DNA of 64,000 nt, from assembly GCF_045063725.1 (NCBI RefSeq), contig NZ_CP173695.1; one strand, given 5' to 3'. This DNA is from Sellimonas catena. Its GTDB lineage: Bacteria > Bacillota > Clostridia > Lachnospirales > Lachnospiraceae. Of the stretch, positions 26,034 to 34,912 are shown one piece after another. Position numbers and translations under genes: made by a program. The stretch's first letter is position 1. The number at the start of each line of letters is the position of its first letter. A model generated the notes under the pieces. The model made no database searches, was not told the DNA's origin, and saw only the letters and a program-made list of their open reading frames with translations.

Positions 26034-26891
26034 ATGAAGGAAAAAGTGACATTGAAGATACAGGGGACAGAAATCAGGGAGTTTGAGATGTATATGTATG
26101 AAAGAGAAAATGCAGAGGCGACAATCCGGAAATATATCACGGATCTGAAGTGCTTTTTTTCGTTTCTTGGGGAAGAGCGGGAAGTGGACAAGCCGCGGCT
26201 TCTTTCTTATAAAGAATGGCTTCTCGAGCATTATGCAGTAAACAGTGTGAATTCCATGCTGGCGGCTCTGAATCAGTTTTTGATATTCTGCGGATACTGC
26301 GAGCTTAAAATCCGGCGCGTAAAAACACAGAAGAACCTGTTTTTGCAGGAGGAGAAAGAGTTGACCCGGAAAGAGTACAAACGCCTGGTGCAGACAGCGA
26401 GGGCGGAGGGAAAGGCACAGCTTGCCCTGTGCATCGAAACCATCGCTGTCACCGGAATCCGGGTCAGCGAACTGAAATATTTTACGGTGGAACAGGTGAA
26501 AAAGGGCAGAATCGAGGTACACAACAAAGGAAAATACCGGAGAATCTTCCTGACGGGAAGCATCCGTAAAAAACTGCTGATATATGCGGCAGCGCGGAAA
26601 ATCCGGTCAGGATGTATTTTCGTGACGAAAAACGGAAAGCCAAAAGACAGGAGCAATCTCTGGAGCGAGATGAAAGCGTTGAAAGAAAAGGCGGGAGTCA
26701 GCAGCGAGAAAATCTTTCCGCACAATCTCCGCCACCTGTTTGCAAGAGTCTACTATCAGACAACCAAAGACCTTACAGGACTTGCGGATGTCCTCGGACA
26801 CAGCAGCCTGAACGTGACAAGAATCTACACCTCCAATACAGGAGAACTCTATCAAAGACAGCTCGATCGCATGACCGTATTGCAGGTTTAA
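26034..26891 (+). CDS. tyrosine recombinase (DNA invertase candidate)
   Basis: This 285-aa site-specific recombinase has an N-terminal SAM-like core-binding domain (about residues 12-90) and a C-terminal catalytic domain. Catalytic residues are visible: Arg143 in TGIRVSEL, His230 and Arg233 in HNLRH, His256 in LGHSSL and the nucleophile Tyr265 in RIYTSN. AAGGAGG (26020-26026) sets the ATG at 26034; the GTG at 26016 is rejected. The gene ends 25 bp before the left inverted repeat of an invertible promoter segment, and no phage genes are near, so it is very probably the invertase for that switch, like C. difficile RecV or the Fim recombinases. Confidence 0.92.
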   Translation: MKEKVTLKIQGTEIREFEMYMYERENAEATIRKYITDLKCFFSFLGEEREVDKPRLLSYKEWLLEHYAVNSVNSMLAALNQFLIFCGYCELKIRRVKTQKNLFLQEEKELTRKEYKRLVQTARAEGKAQLALCIETIAVTGIRVSELKYFTVEQVKKGRIEVHNKGKYRRIFLTGSIRKKLLIYAAARKIRSGCIFVTKNGKPKDRSNLWSEMKALKEKAGVSSEKIFPHNLRHLFARVYYQTTKDLTGLADVLGHSSLNVTRIYTSNTGELYQRQLDRMTVLQV

Positions 26892-26916
26892 GAGGGAAAA
26901 GGGGAAAATAAAAAAC

Positions 26917-26941
26917 ACCACATAATATCAATTATGTGGTA
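26917..26941 (+). repeat. left inverted repeat of the invertible segment
   Basis: This 25-bp site is the exact reverse complement of 27146-27170. It is itself a near palindrome: ACCACATAAT and ATTATGTGGT are perfect arms around the 4-bp centre ATCA. Two inverted binding arms around a short asymmetric centre is the layout of a tyrosine-recombinase crossover site. Confidence 0.95.
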
Positions 26942-26992
26942 ATACAAAGTCGGCCTATCTCATCTAGTCACCAGTTTTTAGTTTTCTGCCCT

Positions 26993-27021
26993 ATTTTATA
27001 GCAAAAAACGTACTGCGTCAA
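26993..27021 (-). promoter_or_regulatory. promoter inside the invertible segment
   Basis: On the minus strand TTGACG (27021-27016), a 17-bp spacer and TAAAAT (26998-26993) each match the sigma-A consensus at five of six bases. Transcription now runs left, antisense to the end of the recombinase gene. Confidence 0.82.
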
Positions 27022-27145
27022 TGCAGTGACGGAAGATTTCACAATTTTTATGCATCAAAATAACACCCGCCTTTTACATATCATCTGAAAAATCGACGGG
27101 ACACCGAAAAACAGGACTTCACTTTTTAATTAAGGAAAAGCCATG

Positions 27146-27170
27146 TACCACATAATTGATATTATGTGGT
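27146..27170 (-). repeat. right inverted repeat of the invertible segment
   Basis: This is the reverse complement of 26917-26941, with the centre reading TGAT instead of ATCA. The opposite polarity of the centres predicts inversion rather than deletion. It overlaps an ATG at 27143, so that upstream start of the next frame would be changed by inversion. Confidence 0.95.
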
Positions 27171-27205
27171 TGTTTGCGTTCTATGGAATGAGGCAGAGGA
27201 AAGAT

Positions 27206-27640
27206 ATGGAAAATAGATGCAGTAGCCTGAAACGGGGAGACATCATAATCTCACCCCAGAGGATGAAATTTATAAACCATGGAATTCTGTTTGTAACGGA
27301 GGAAGGAAAGCCCGACAGCCTGGATGAAGACCGGATCCTGCTGGCCTGTATTGAGCAGAGCGGGAAGGACGGCACAATCCGGACCCGGCTTCCCGTGGAA
27401 GAGGTTACGTCTGATACGGAAGGACGCTTTTTCCTCGGCACGATTTACGGTACACGGTGCGAAATCCAGACGAACCGGATGGGCGCCACGGCGGGGGAAC
27501 TGCTGATGGAAATTGTCCGGCATTATCCCTGGCTCTGGATCGGGGATCATGAGTGCCTGGACTCCGGGGACAGGAAGAAATGGCAGGAATTACAGAATAT
27601 GGTGGAACAAATGCGTGCCTGCAGTATTTTGCTTGACTGA
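27206..27640 (+). CDS. hypothetical protein, first gene of the switchable operon
   Basis: This 144-aa soluble protein has no recognised family, signal peptide or membrane helix. It starts MENRCSSLKRGDIIIS and has a basic N-terminus, a mixed beta-rich middle and a helical acidic end with WLWIGDHECLD. ATG 27206 follows AGAGGA and lies outside the invertible DNA; the frame can be extended to 27143, but that start lies at the inverted repeat. As first gene behind the switch it could be a regulator or leader protein of the fibre operon, which is not shown by the sequence. Confidence 0.65.
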   Translation: MENRCSSLKRGDIIISPQRMKFINHGILFVTEEGKPDSLDEDRILLACIEQSGKDGTIRTRLPVEEVTSDTEGRFFLGTIYGTRCEIQTNRMGATAGELLMEIVRHYPWLWIGDHECLDSGDRKKWQELQNMVEQMRACSILLD

Positions 27641-27740
27641 GGGGAGATTTGTTTCGATTAAGAAAGAAAAGAAGGGGGAAGGAAATTGAAACTGATGGAT
27701 CAGGCAATAGAAAAGAAAGCGGAAGCTAAAGGAGGAGACC

Positions 27741-30700
27741 ATGAAAAGTAAAAGAAGGAAGAGAGTCATAGCAAGCGTGCTTTGCATGGTTTTGATGCTG
27801 AGCACGGGAATGTCCACACTTGCGGAAGCAGATGCAGGAACAGTACCTGCAGTGGAAGAGACAACAGCAGCCCAGACGACGGCACAGGAGACGAAAAGCA
27901 CTTCGACGGATGCGCAGACTGCGGAAACGGAAACACAAACCCAAACGGAGACCGAGAACCAGACAGAAACAAAGCAGACCGAAGAAGCAGCGCAGACAAA
28001 GCAGGAAGAAACGACAGCCGTTCAGCCAACAGAGGAAGCTTCCGGTGGAGAGACAACACAGACAGAGACAGATCAGACTGCACAGAATACGCAGGATCAG
28101 ACTACATCTGCGGAAACTTCCGGGACAGAAACACAGAATGAGACAGTAGAGACACAGACGGAAGAGACAGAAACAACAACGAAGAAAGAGGAAACTCAGG
28201 AAACGAAGGAAGAGGCAAAAGTTTCTCCGGCATTTAGTGAGACCTATGAAAATAGTGAAGTCACTGTAAAAGTTACGGCAGAGGAAGGAATCGTACCAGA
28301 AGGCGCCAAACTTTCTGTTACTCCGATTGTGAAGAAAGAAATCACTGATCAGATGTCCGAAGAGGAAAAAGCTGAGGCAAAGAAAATCAATGATCAGTAT
28401 GATCTGACAGAAAAGAAACTGAGCGAAGACAGTGATAAGAATAAGGAAACGATGGAGGGATTCCTTGCATATGATATCAGTTTTCTGGTAGACGGGAAAG
28501 AAGTAGAGCCAAGCGGTGATGTGAAAGTAGTCATCGATTTTAAAAAGGCAGCCGTACCGGAAGGTGTTTCTGAAGATTCGAAAGTTTCTATCAAGCATAT
28601 GAAAGAAGATGTGAATGCTGAGAATGGAATTGTCGTAGAGGATATGGGGGAAAAAGCAGATGTCCAGACGACAGAAAAGACAGAAGTAAAAAAGGTAGAG
28701 TTTACAGCGGAAAGCTTTTCAGTGTTTACGATTACTTGGAAAGAAGATAGGCATGAAGGTTCTCTTACTATTATGGTAGTGGACTCCAATGGAAAGTCCA
28801 TCGGAAATGAACGGGTGGCCTTTGATGAAAAAGATTTTAACTGGCGAGATGAAAAAGCTGTTACTGTAGATGCAATCCTGGATAAGGTAATTCAGAAAAT
28901 GGAAAGTGGTGAGTGTAGTAAAGAAACTTTTTATAAAGCAGTCTATGGTGAAAACGGTGAGTTCAGTTTTTTTGCACCAGAAATAAATGGATTTAAATAT
29001 AAAAGTACTGACAGTACATATGAGTTTCGCTATCAGCCTGTAGATAACGAGAAATCATGGAACCCCATTAGTAGCGAGGATGTGATTTACTTTATTTTCG
29101 GAGAAGATCCGGAATTAAGTTTTACTCCTATTGATACAGAATCCACGAAAGATACAATTGATATTAACTTATTTGATTATCAGGTTGGAAGTGATGGGGA
29201 TGAGTCAGCGGACTGGGAGAATTCAGAAGGAATAAATAGAGACCATGTTTTAAAGTTTGTAGATGATAAGGGAGAGAATCATCAGACGGTAAACATTAAC
29301 CAAGATGGCAGCAGTGGAAAGATAAACAGTGGGATGGTTGAAAACAAATTGGTTGATGGATATCCAAAACTTTCTACAGAAAAAACTGAAAAAGCAGAAT
29401 TACTTGACTATTTGTTTGACCTAAGCGAAAAAAACAACGTAAAAAAAGTATACAGTGGTTTGGATAAACTGTTTACTATCGATCAAGAGGGATACCATGT
29501 ATTTAACAGTGATCAGCACTATGCATATTTAAAAAATAACGGAAGTAGTTTTGCTAAGGAGTTTACAGTAGGAAATATAGCAGGCCAAAACAGTCCTGGA
29601 TTCTATCCATTTTCTCAGCCAACATCATCAACAATTGCGGATATTAAAGAATCCAGCGATGCGGCTACCCTCGGTTATACCGGAGTTAACCATTACTACG
29701 GAATGACAATTGCAACCTCTTTCATCCAACCAAAGGGCGGCAAGATTAATAACAATCAAGACATGATTTTCGAGTTCAGCGGTGATGATGATGTATGGGT
29801 ATTCATTGATGACGTACTTGTTCTTGACCTTGGAGGTATCCACGGTAAAGTATCCGGAACCATTAATTTTGCAAACGGAGAGGTTACAAGAACAGATATA
29901 AAGGGCAGCAAGGCTTCGGGAACAACCCTTAAAGAAGCATTTGATAAGGCAGGTGTTAACGTTGAATTAGAAAGCACGGGCGGTTTCGCTGACTATTCAA
30001 CCCATACGATTAAGTTCTTCTACTTGGAACGAGGAAATTTTGATTCAAACTGCATGATTAAATTTAACTTTCCGACAATTCCAAAAGACTCTGTTGCAGT
30101 TGCAAAAGAGGTAACAGACGAAGATGGAAATGGAATTGATTACGCAGATGATATTGATTTTAAGTTCAATATAAAAGTGGATGGTTCCAATTATGCAAAC
30201 AAAGAATACGCACTCTGGAAGAATGGTGAAGAGGTAGTAGATGAGTACGGACAACCGGTTACTGGAACAACAGACAGCGATGGTAATTTTACATTAAAAC
30301 ATTCCGAGATGGCAGTATTCAGTGGAATAAGTGCTGATTCGCAATATCAGGTAACGGAACTAGGGGCCTATTTAAATGGATATACTGTATATATTGATGG
30401 AACGGTGCATGAAGTAAATCCGGATTCTACGAGTGGAATTACCGTTCCAAGTGTACAAACGGATATGTTGACTGTTGGAGAAGATCAAAGTGTTGTTTTC
30501 AGAAATGAAATTAAAAATAGGGCAACACTTAATATCAAAAAGCAGCTTGCTACAGGCGAAGAAGCGACAAATAAGGAGTTCCAAATAAAACTTAAAATCC
30601 AGGGCGTTGAATATGAAGGAACCTACAGCGTTGGTGCTCAATCCGGCTTTGAGGCTAATGATGGAATTATAGCATTGAAAGCTGGTCAGACAGCCACTAT

Positions 30701-32387
30701 TACGGGACTTCCGTATGGCGTAAGTTTTGAAGTGGAAGAAATGTTAGATGGTGTTTATCAGCCGACATATGGAATTGACGGAAGCGTAACAGATATTGTT
30801 ATCCCAAGTAATGGGGATGAAGATAATACTGTTACAACTGCTTCAGCACAGATGATTGGAGAAAGTGCCAATGTTACAGTTACAAACAGTAAGTTGGAAA
30901 AAGGAGCAGGAACTACAGATGTTGCCGTTGATAAAACATGGGATAACTCACAAGGAAATTATGAGCTTCCCAAATACGTAACGGTTACTTTGTATGAAGA
31001 TGTAAATCGAGATGGTCAATGGGATATAAACGATAAATTGGTTAGCGACGTAAGTCCAATTCAGCTTAATGCATTAAATGGCTGGCATGGCAAGTGGGAG
31101 AATCTGTCTGGCGATACAGACTTCGTTGTAAAAGAAGAATATCCGGAAGGGTATAAACTTAAAATAACAGAGTCAGTAAATGATATTACCAATGTTGTCT
31201 ATATTGACCGAATAGAGACATGTAGAAATTTGAAATGGGACTTACAAAAAAATAACATGCTTGTAACCAAAAAAGGCAGTGATTGGGTAATCTGGACTCT
31301 CCATGACTTAGATCTGTCAGATGATGAAAAGAAAGAAGTTATAGACTGGATTCAAGAAAAAGTAAACGGAAATATGCAGTTTGACAATACCGAGTTTGCA
31401 TTTGGAGAGGGTGGATTTGGTGAAAATTCAAATATTAATTTGGTGGACATAGGGGATGGAGACTGGCAACTTCAATTTGGACACAGCAGTACATGGTCAA
31501 TGTTCTGGTATTTCAAGTATGACCGTACCCAGAAAATAACGTTAACAAATAAAATCATTCCAGATTATAAAACGTCTCTTAACGTTACGAAAGTATGGAG
31601 CGATAATAACCCTTCCGGATTAACGGTGGAAATTCAGCTTCTGCAAAACGATAAACCATATATCGTAAATGGTAGTGAGGTAAAAATTACTCTTCTTGGC
31701 GAGAATAATAGTTGGAGCTATACTTTTGAAGATTTACCTTATTTTTCGTCGGTTGACGGTGGGTGGATTGTTAATGAATACACAGTAAAAGAAACCAAGA
31801 TAGGTGATTCAGAGGTTGTTGATAATTATGCCAATGGTTATATTTCCAGTGTATCTGGTTCTATGGAAAATGGTTATGTCATTACCAATGAAAAAACAAC
31901 ACCATGGCAAATTATAAAGGTTAGTTCAAGCGATCAGGATATTACATTGGAAGGGGCGAAGTTTACCTTAAAAACTAGCGAAGCTGATGATGCTAATCCG
32001 GAAACAGATGTGACTTATTGGGGAAAATCTGATGGTTCAGGTATAGTGAAGTGGTTTAGTGATGATCAGTTCACTGAAGGGAATGAAATTGATTTTATTC
32101 CAGATGGAACTTATGTTTTAACGGAAATAGGGGCGCCAGATGGATATTCGGTTAATAAAACGAATTGGACAATAACCATCCAATCCGGAAATGTAACAAT
32201 TAGTGGAGAAACACCAACAAAGATAGGTAATGTACTAACCTTTTACTACAAAAACACCCCGCTCTATGAACTTCCTTCTGCAGGAGGCCCGGGAATCTAC
32301 TGGTATACTATCGGCGGTATGCTACTGATGATAGCAGGTACGTTGGTATTATATAAAAACAAACGCAGGGAGGTGCTGAAGAGATAA
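27741..32387 (+). CDS. large LPxTG-type adhesin with fibro-slime domain (pilus tip candidate)
   Basis: This 1548-aa cell-wall protein starts with a signal peptide (about residues 1-30). A long Thr/Glu/Gln-rich low-complexity stretch follows (about 35-165). A fibro-slime domain lies around residues 650-710 (EFSGDDDVWVFIDD, LVLDLGGIHGKVSG). Several Cna-B or pilin-like beta domains follow, with starts such as VDKTWDNSQG and LNVTKVWSDNNPSG. The C-terminus has the sorting motif LPSAG (about 1511), a hydrophobic helix and a basic tail (KNKRREVLKR). A class C sortase would join it to the pilin, and size and order suggest the tip adhesin. The AGGAGG site and ATG at 27741 are clear. Confidence 0.9.
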   Translation: MKSKRRKRVIASVLCMVLMLSTGMSTLAEADAGTVPAVEETTAAQTTAQETKSTSTDAQTAETETQTQTETENQTETKQTEEAAQTKQEETTAVQPTEEASGGETTQTETDQTAQNTQDQTTSAETSGTETQNETVETQTEETETTTKKEETQETKEEAKVSPAFSETYENSEVTVKVTAEEGIVPEGAKLSVTPIVKKEITDQMSEEEKAEAKKINDQYDLTEKKLSEDSDKNKETMEGFLAYDISFLVDGKEVEPSGDVKVVIDFKKAAVPEGVSEDSKVSIKHMKEDVNAENGIVVEDMGEKADVQTTEKTEVKKVEFTAESFSVFTITWKEDRHEGSLTIMVVDSNGKSIGNERVAFDEKDFNWRDEKAVTVDAILDKVIQKMESGECSKETFYKAVYGENGEFSFFAPEINGFKYKSTDSTYEFRYQPVDNEKSWNPISSEDVIYFIFGEDPELSFTPIDTESTKDTIDINLFDYQVGSDGDESADWENSEGINRDHVLKFVDDKGENHQTVNINQDGSSGKINSGMVENKLVDGYPKLSTEKTEKAELLDYLFDLSEKNNVKKVYSGLDKLFTIDQEGYHVFNSDQHYAYLKNNGSSFAKEFTVGNIAGQNSPGFYPFSQPTSSTIADIKESSDAATLGYTGVNHYYGMTIATSFIQPKGGKINNNQDMIFEFSGDDDVWVFIDDVLVLDLGGIHGKVSGTINFANGEVTRTDIKGSKASGTTLKEAFDKAGVNVELESTGGFADYSTHTIKFFYLERGNFDSNCMIKFNFPTIPKDSVAVAKEVTDEDGNGIDYADDIDFKFNIKVDGSNYANKEYALWKNGEEVVDEYGQPVTGTTDSDGNFTLKHSEMAVFSGISADSQYQVTELGAYLNGYTVYIDGTVHEVNPDSTSGITVPSVQTDMLTVGEDQSVVFRNEIKNRATLNIKKQLATGEEATNKEFQIKLKIQGVEYEGTYSVGAQSGFEANDGIIALKAGQTATITGLPYGVSFEVEEMLDGVYQPTYGIDGSVTDIVIPSNGDEDNTVTTASAQMIGESANVTVTNSKLEKGAGTTDVAVDKTWDNSQGNYELPKYVTVTLYEDVNRDGQWDINDKLVSDVSPIQLNALNGWHGKWENLSGDTDFVVKEEYPEGYKLKITESVNDITNVVYIDRIETCRNLKWDLQKNNMLVTKKGSDWVIWTLHDLDLSDDEKKEVIDWIQEKVNGNMQFDNTEFAFGEGGFGENSNINLVDIGDGDWQLQFGHSSTWSMFWYFKYDRTQKITLTNKIIPDYKTSLNVTKVWSDNNPSGLTVEIQLLQNDKPYIVNGSEVKITLLGENNSWSYTFEDLPYFSSVDGGWIVNEYTVKETKIGDSEVVDNYANGYISSVSGSMENGYVITNEKTTPWQIIKVSSSDQDITLEGAKFTLKTSEADDANPETDVTYWGKSDGSGIVKWFSDDQFTEGNEIDFIPDGTYVLTEIGAPDGYSVNKTNWTITIQSGNVTISGETPTKIGNVLTFYYKNTPLYELPSAGGPGIYWYTIGGMLLMIAGTLVLYKNKRREVLKR

Positions 32388-32501
32388 GATAATGACTTTA
32401 TACTTTTCAGCGGTCCCTGTACCGCTAAAGGATGCAACGAGAAAGTGAGGATTTCAACAAAAAATATGAGGGGAATGCCCCAGGAAAAGGAGACAGACAA
32501 T

Positions 32502-33884
32502 ATGAAGAAAATAAAAAAAATCTTAGCTGCATTATTGACATTGGTAATGGTGCTTGGAATGTCAATGACGACATTTGCAGTGGAGCAGACAACTCCTACG
32601 TCAGATATTAAAGTTTCTAATCTTGCAGAAGGAGTTGCGACTGATTTGGAATTGCATAAAATCATTTATTTGGATAAGACCACAGAAAATGGTGTTGAAA
32701 CACAGTCATGGAAATTATTCGATTGGGTACAAGGTGTTACAATAAATTCGCAGAGTGGAGAAGTAGCAATTACTGACGCGGAGGCTTTAAAAGCTGCAGC
32801 AGAAGCACATACAGCTGACGATATTGAAAATGATGTCACAGGGACAACATATACATTTGAAAATGTATCAATAGGTGGATATGTAGTTCTTGCAAGTGAC
32901 GCCGCAGGAACATATGGACTTATGGTAGCTAATACATATGACAGTGATGCAAAATACTTAAAAGCAAAAGACGCTGAAGTTATAGCAAAATGGGAAAGCC
33001 ATGTTATTACGAAAGAGACCAATGACAATTTTGTACACAGAGGACAGACGGTGGAGTTTACTGTAACAACCACATTCCCACCGAAAAAGAATGCTGCTGG
33101 GACTGCAGATTTAACAACATTTAAGGTTATTGATAAACCGGAAGGCTTAAAGATTACAGGTATAACCAGCATTACAATCGGGGAAACATCTCTCGATGCG
33201 GATGATTACTCTGTAAGCGAAACAGAAACTAACTTTGATGGAAGTACAAAGACTTATGTAATCGATTTGTCAAGCCAGATTAATAATTTTGATGCTGGGT
33301 CAAAAGTTGAAATCAAATATACAGCAGTAGTATATTCAGATACCGAATATAACAACAGCGTAGATGTGGATTCTAATACAGTAGAATATAGTCCAGCTTC
33401 GACAGAAGGATTTGAGGCTAACATTACAGTTACTAAAGTAGATGAAGATGGAGATTTCTTAACGGGAGCACAATTCCAGGTGTTAAAAAATGATACGGCA
33501 CTTTATTTTATAAAAACAGATGATGGCGTTTACAAGCAGGCATTGACTAGTGAGGAAAGCGGTGCTACTCAGAAATTAGATGTTTCAACAGCAGACGGTA
33601 CTCTTAAAATTACTGGTTTAGATGAAGGAAGCTATACCTTTAAAGAGATAAAAGCACCAGACGGATATTCTGGTGGTGTTGAAAAAACAATAACAGTAAC
33701 AGCAGACACAGAGAAACAGGTTACTATCTCAGCCTCATCCGAGACGAATATTGTTAACACCAAACTTTCCTCTCTTCCTTCCACAGGTGGTATCGGTACA
33801 ACTATCTTCACCATCGGCGGATGCGTAATCATGATTGCAGCAGCAGGAATGTTCTTTGCAAGCCGCAGAAAAGAGAGCAAATAA
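32502..33884 (+). CDS. major backbone pilin (LPSTG)
   Basis: This 460-aa secreted protein has a signal peptide (1-27, ending TTFA), an N-terminal pilin domain beginning with the strand DLELHKI, a fimbrial isopeptide-forming D2-like domain (about 170-290), a Cna-B-like domain with the E-box SYTFKEIKAPDGY, and the sorting signal LPSTGG (about 425) followed by a membrane helix and RRKESK. These are marks of a Gram-positive shaft pilin polymerised by class C sortase. ATG 32502 is set by AAAAGGAG. It lies between the adhesin and two sortases, the usual pilus-island order. Confidence 0.92.
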   Translation: MKKIKKILAALLTLVMVLGMSMTTFAVEQTTPTSDIKVSNLAEGVATDLELHKIIYLDKTTENGVETQSWKLFDWVQGVTINSQSGEVAITDAEALKAAAEAHTADDIENDVTGTTYTFENVSIGGYVVLASDAAGTYGLMVANTYDSDAKYLKAKDAEVIAKWESHVITKETNDNFVHRGQTVEFTVTTTFPPKKNAAGTADLTTFKVIDKPEGLKITGITSITIGETSLDADDYSVSETETNFDGSTKTYVIDLSSQINNFDAGSKVEIKYTAVVYSDTEYNNSVDVDSNTVEYSPASTEGFEANITVTKVDEDGDFLTGAQFQVLKNDTALYFIKTDDGVYKQALTSEESGATQKLDVSTADGTLKITGLDEGSYTFKEIKAPDGYSGGVEKTITVTADTEKQVTISASSETNIVNTKLSSLPSTGGIGTTIFTIGGCVIMIAAAGMFFASRRKESK

Positions 33885-33926
33885 GTAACACAGAAGTTAC
33901 AAACCTAAGGGAAAAATAAGGAACAT

Positions 33927-33947
33927 CGGGGCAGATTACCTGCCCCG
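33927..33947 (+). promoter_or_regulatory. hairpin between pilin and sortase genes
   Basis: CGGGGCAG (33927-33934) pairs perfectly with CTGCCCCG (33940-33947) around a 5-nt loop, with no T tract. It may be a partial terminator or mRNA stabiliser that keeps pilin transcripts more abundant than sortase transcripts. Confidence 0.55.
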
Positions 33948-33988
33948 GTTCATAAAAAGAAAGGAATACAACATTAAGGAGAGCCCGG

Positions 33989-34912
33989 ATGAAAAAAAGA
34001 ACTACAACCATTATTTTTGCAATACTGTTTTTAGCTGGTTTGTCCTTGCTGCTGTATCCGTTTATCGCAAACGAGTGGAATAACTACAGACAGAAAAGGC
34101 TCATAAGTAATTATGAAGAAGTGGTGACTGAAAGAGAAGCTGCCGGGGAAATTGCTTATGAGGCGGAATGGGAAAAAGCTAGAGTTTATAACGACTCGCT
34201 TCTGCCTAGTGTCCTTCCAGATTCCTTTGCTGTAGCCGAAGCTTCTGACGAAGATGAGGAATATATGTCCGCTTTGAATCTTGCGGGAGACGGAATTATG
34301 GGAAGTGTGGAAATCCCGAAGATTGACATTACTCTTCCAATCTTCCACACTACAGAGGAAGATGTACTGGAGCAGGCGGCAGGCCATCTGGAAGGAAGTT
34401 CCCTTCCGGTAGGCGGGGAAAGCACCCATGCTGTAATATCCGCCCACAGAGGCCTTCCAAGCGCAGCACTTTTCACAGACCTTGACAAACTGGTGGAAGG
34501 CGACCACTTTCTGCTACACATACTGGACGATACCCTCTGCTATGAAGTGGACCGGATAACCGTGGTAGAGCCGGAGGAAACCGACACGCTAGCAGTGGTG
34601 GAAGGGGAAGACCTAGTAACGCTTTTGACCTGTACCCCCTATGGAGTGAATTCACACAGACTCCTAGTCCGGGGGCATCGGGTACCATATGTTCCAGAAG
34701 AAGTAGAAGATGAATCCACTTCAGGTATCAGCCTCCACACCAGTTACCTTCTCTGGGTAGTAGTCGGGGTGGCAGTAACCGGGGTAGTAGTGGCAGTACT
34801 CTATCACCGGGAGAAAAAATTAAGAAACGCGGCAGTGTCCGCCGGTCCGGGTTCAGAGAATCTGGAGACGGTAACCATAAATGAACCTGAGAATCCACCG
34901 AAGGAGCAGTAA
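33989..34912 (+). CDS. class C sortase 1
   Basis: This 307-aa membrane transpeptidase polymerises pilin subunits. It has an N-terminal membrane helix (about 8-28), the sortase core with GSVEIPKIDITLPIF, catalytic His153 in SAHRGLP, catalytic Cys215 in LLTCTPYG and Arg in NSHRLLVRG, and a C-terminal membrane helix (about 253-272), which is the class C mark. It reads LPxTG-type signals of the two proteins encoded upstream. Its stop overlaps the start of the next sortase gene by one base (TAATG), so the two are translated together. Confidence 0.94.
   Translation: MKKRTTTIIFAILFLAGLSLLLYPFIANEWNNYRQKRLISNYEEVVTEREAAGEIAYEAEWEKARVYNDSLLPSVLPDSFAVAEASDEDEEYMSALNLAGDGIMGSVEIPKIDITLPIFHTTEEDVLEQAAGHLEGSSLPVGGESTHAVISAHRGLPSAALFTDLDKLVEGDHFLLHILDDTLCYEVDRITVVEPEETDTLAVVEGEDLVTLLTCTPYGVNSHRLLVRGHRVPYVPEEVEDESTSGISLHTSYLLWVVVGVAVTGVVVAVLYHREKKLRNAAVSAGPGSENLETVTINEPENPPKEQ

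Larger units (their letters stand above)
26917..27170. promoter_or_regulatory. invertible promoter segment (phase switch), OFF orientation
   Basis: A 254-bp segment is bounded by perfect 25-bp inverted repeats and lies between a tyrosine recombinase and a surface-fibre operon. The 204 bp inside contain one good sigma-A promoter (26993-27021), on the minus strand in this assembly, facing the recombinase. Recombination between the repeats would turn it toward the operon that starts at 27206. No comparable rightward promoter is seen inside the segment. CGTCA/TGACG (27016-27020 and 27027-27031) form a small inverted repeat over the -35 box and could be a regulator site. Confidence 0.88.

Noticed and set aside
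26034..26891. Reading the recombinase as a prophage or ICE integrase
   Set aside because: No phage, conjugation or excisionase genes are near and no attachment-site pair is seen, while perfect inverted repeats lie directly beside it.
27641..27740. Leader peptide of about 21 codons before the adhesin gene
   Set aside because: A TTG-started frame with a purine-rich upstream exists, but it overlaps the adhesin ribosome site and start, and nothing supports its translation.
27741..28598. Long minus-strand ORF opposite the adhesin N-terminus
   Set aside because: It is a shadow of the biased Thr/Glu/Gln codons on the plus strand and gives a Phe/Leu/Cys-rich sequence with no ribosome site or family.
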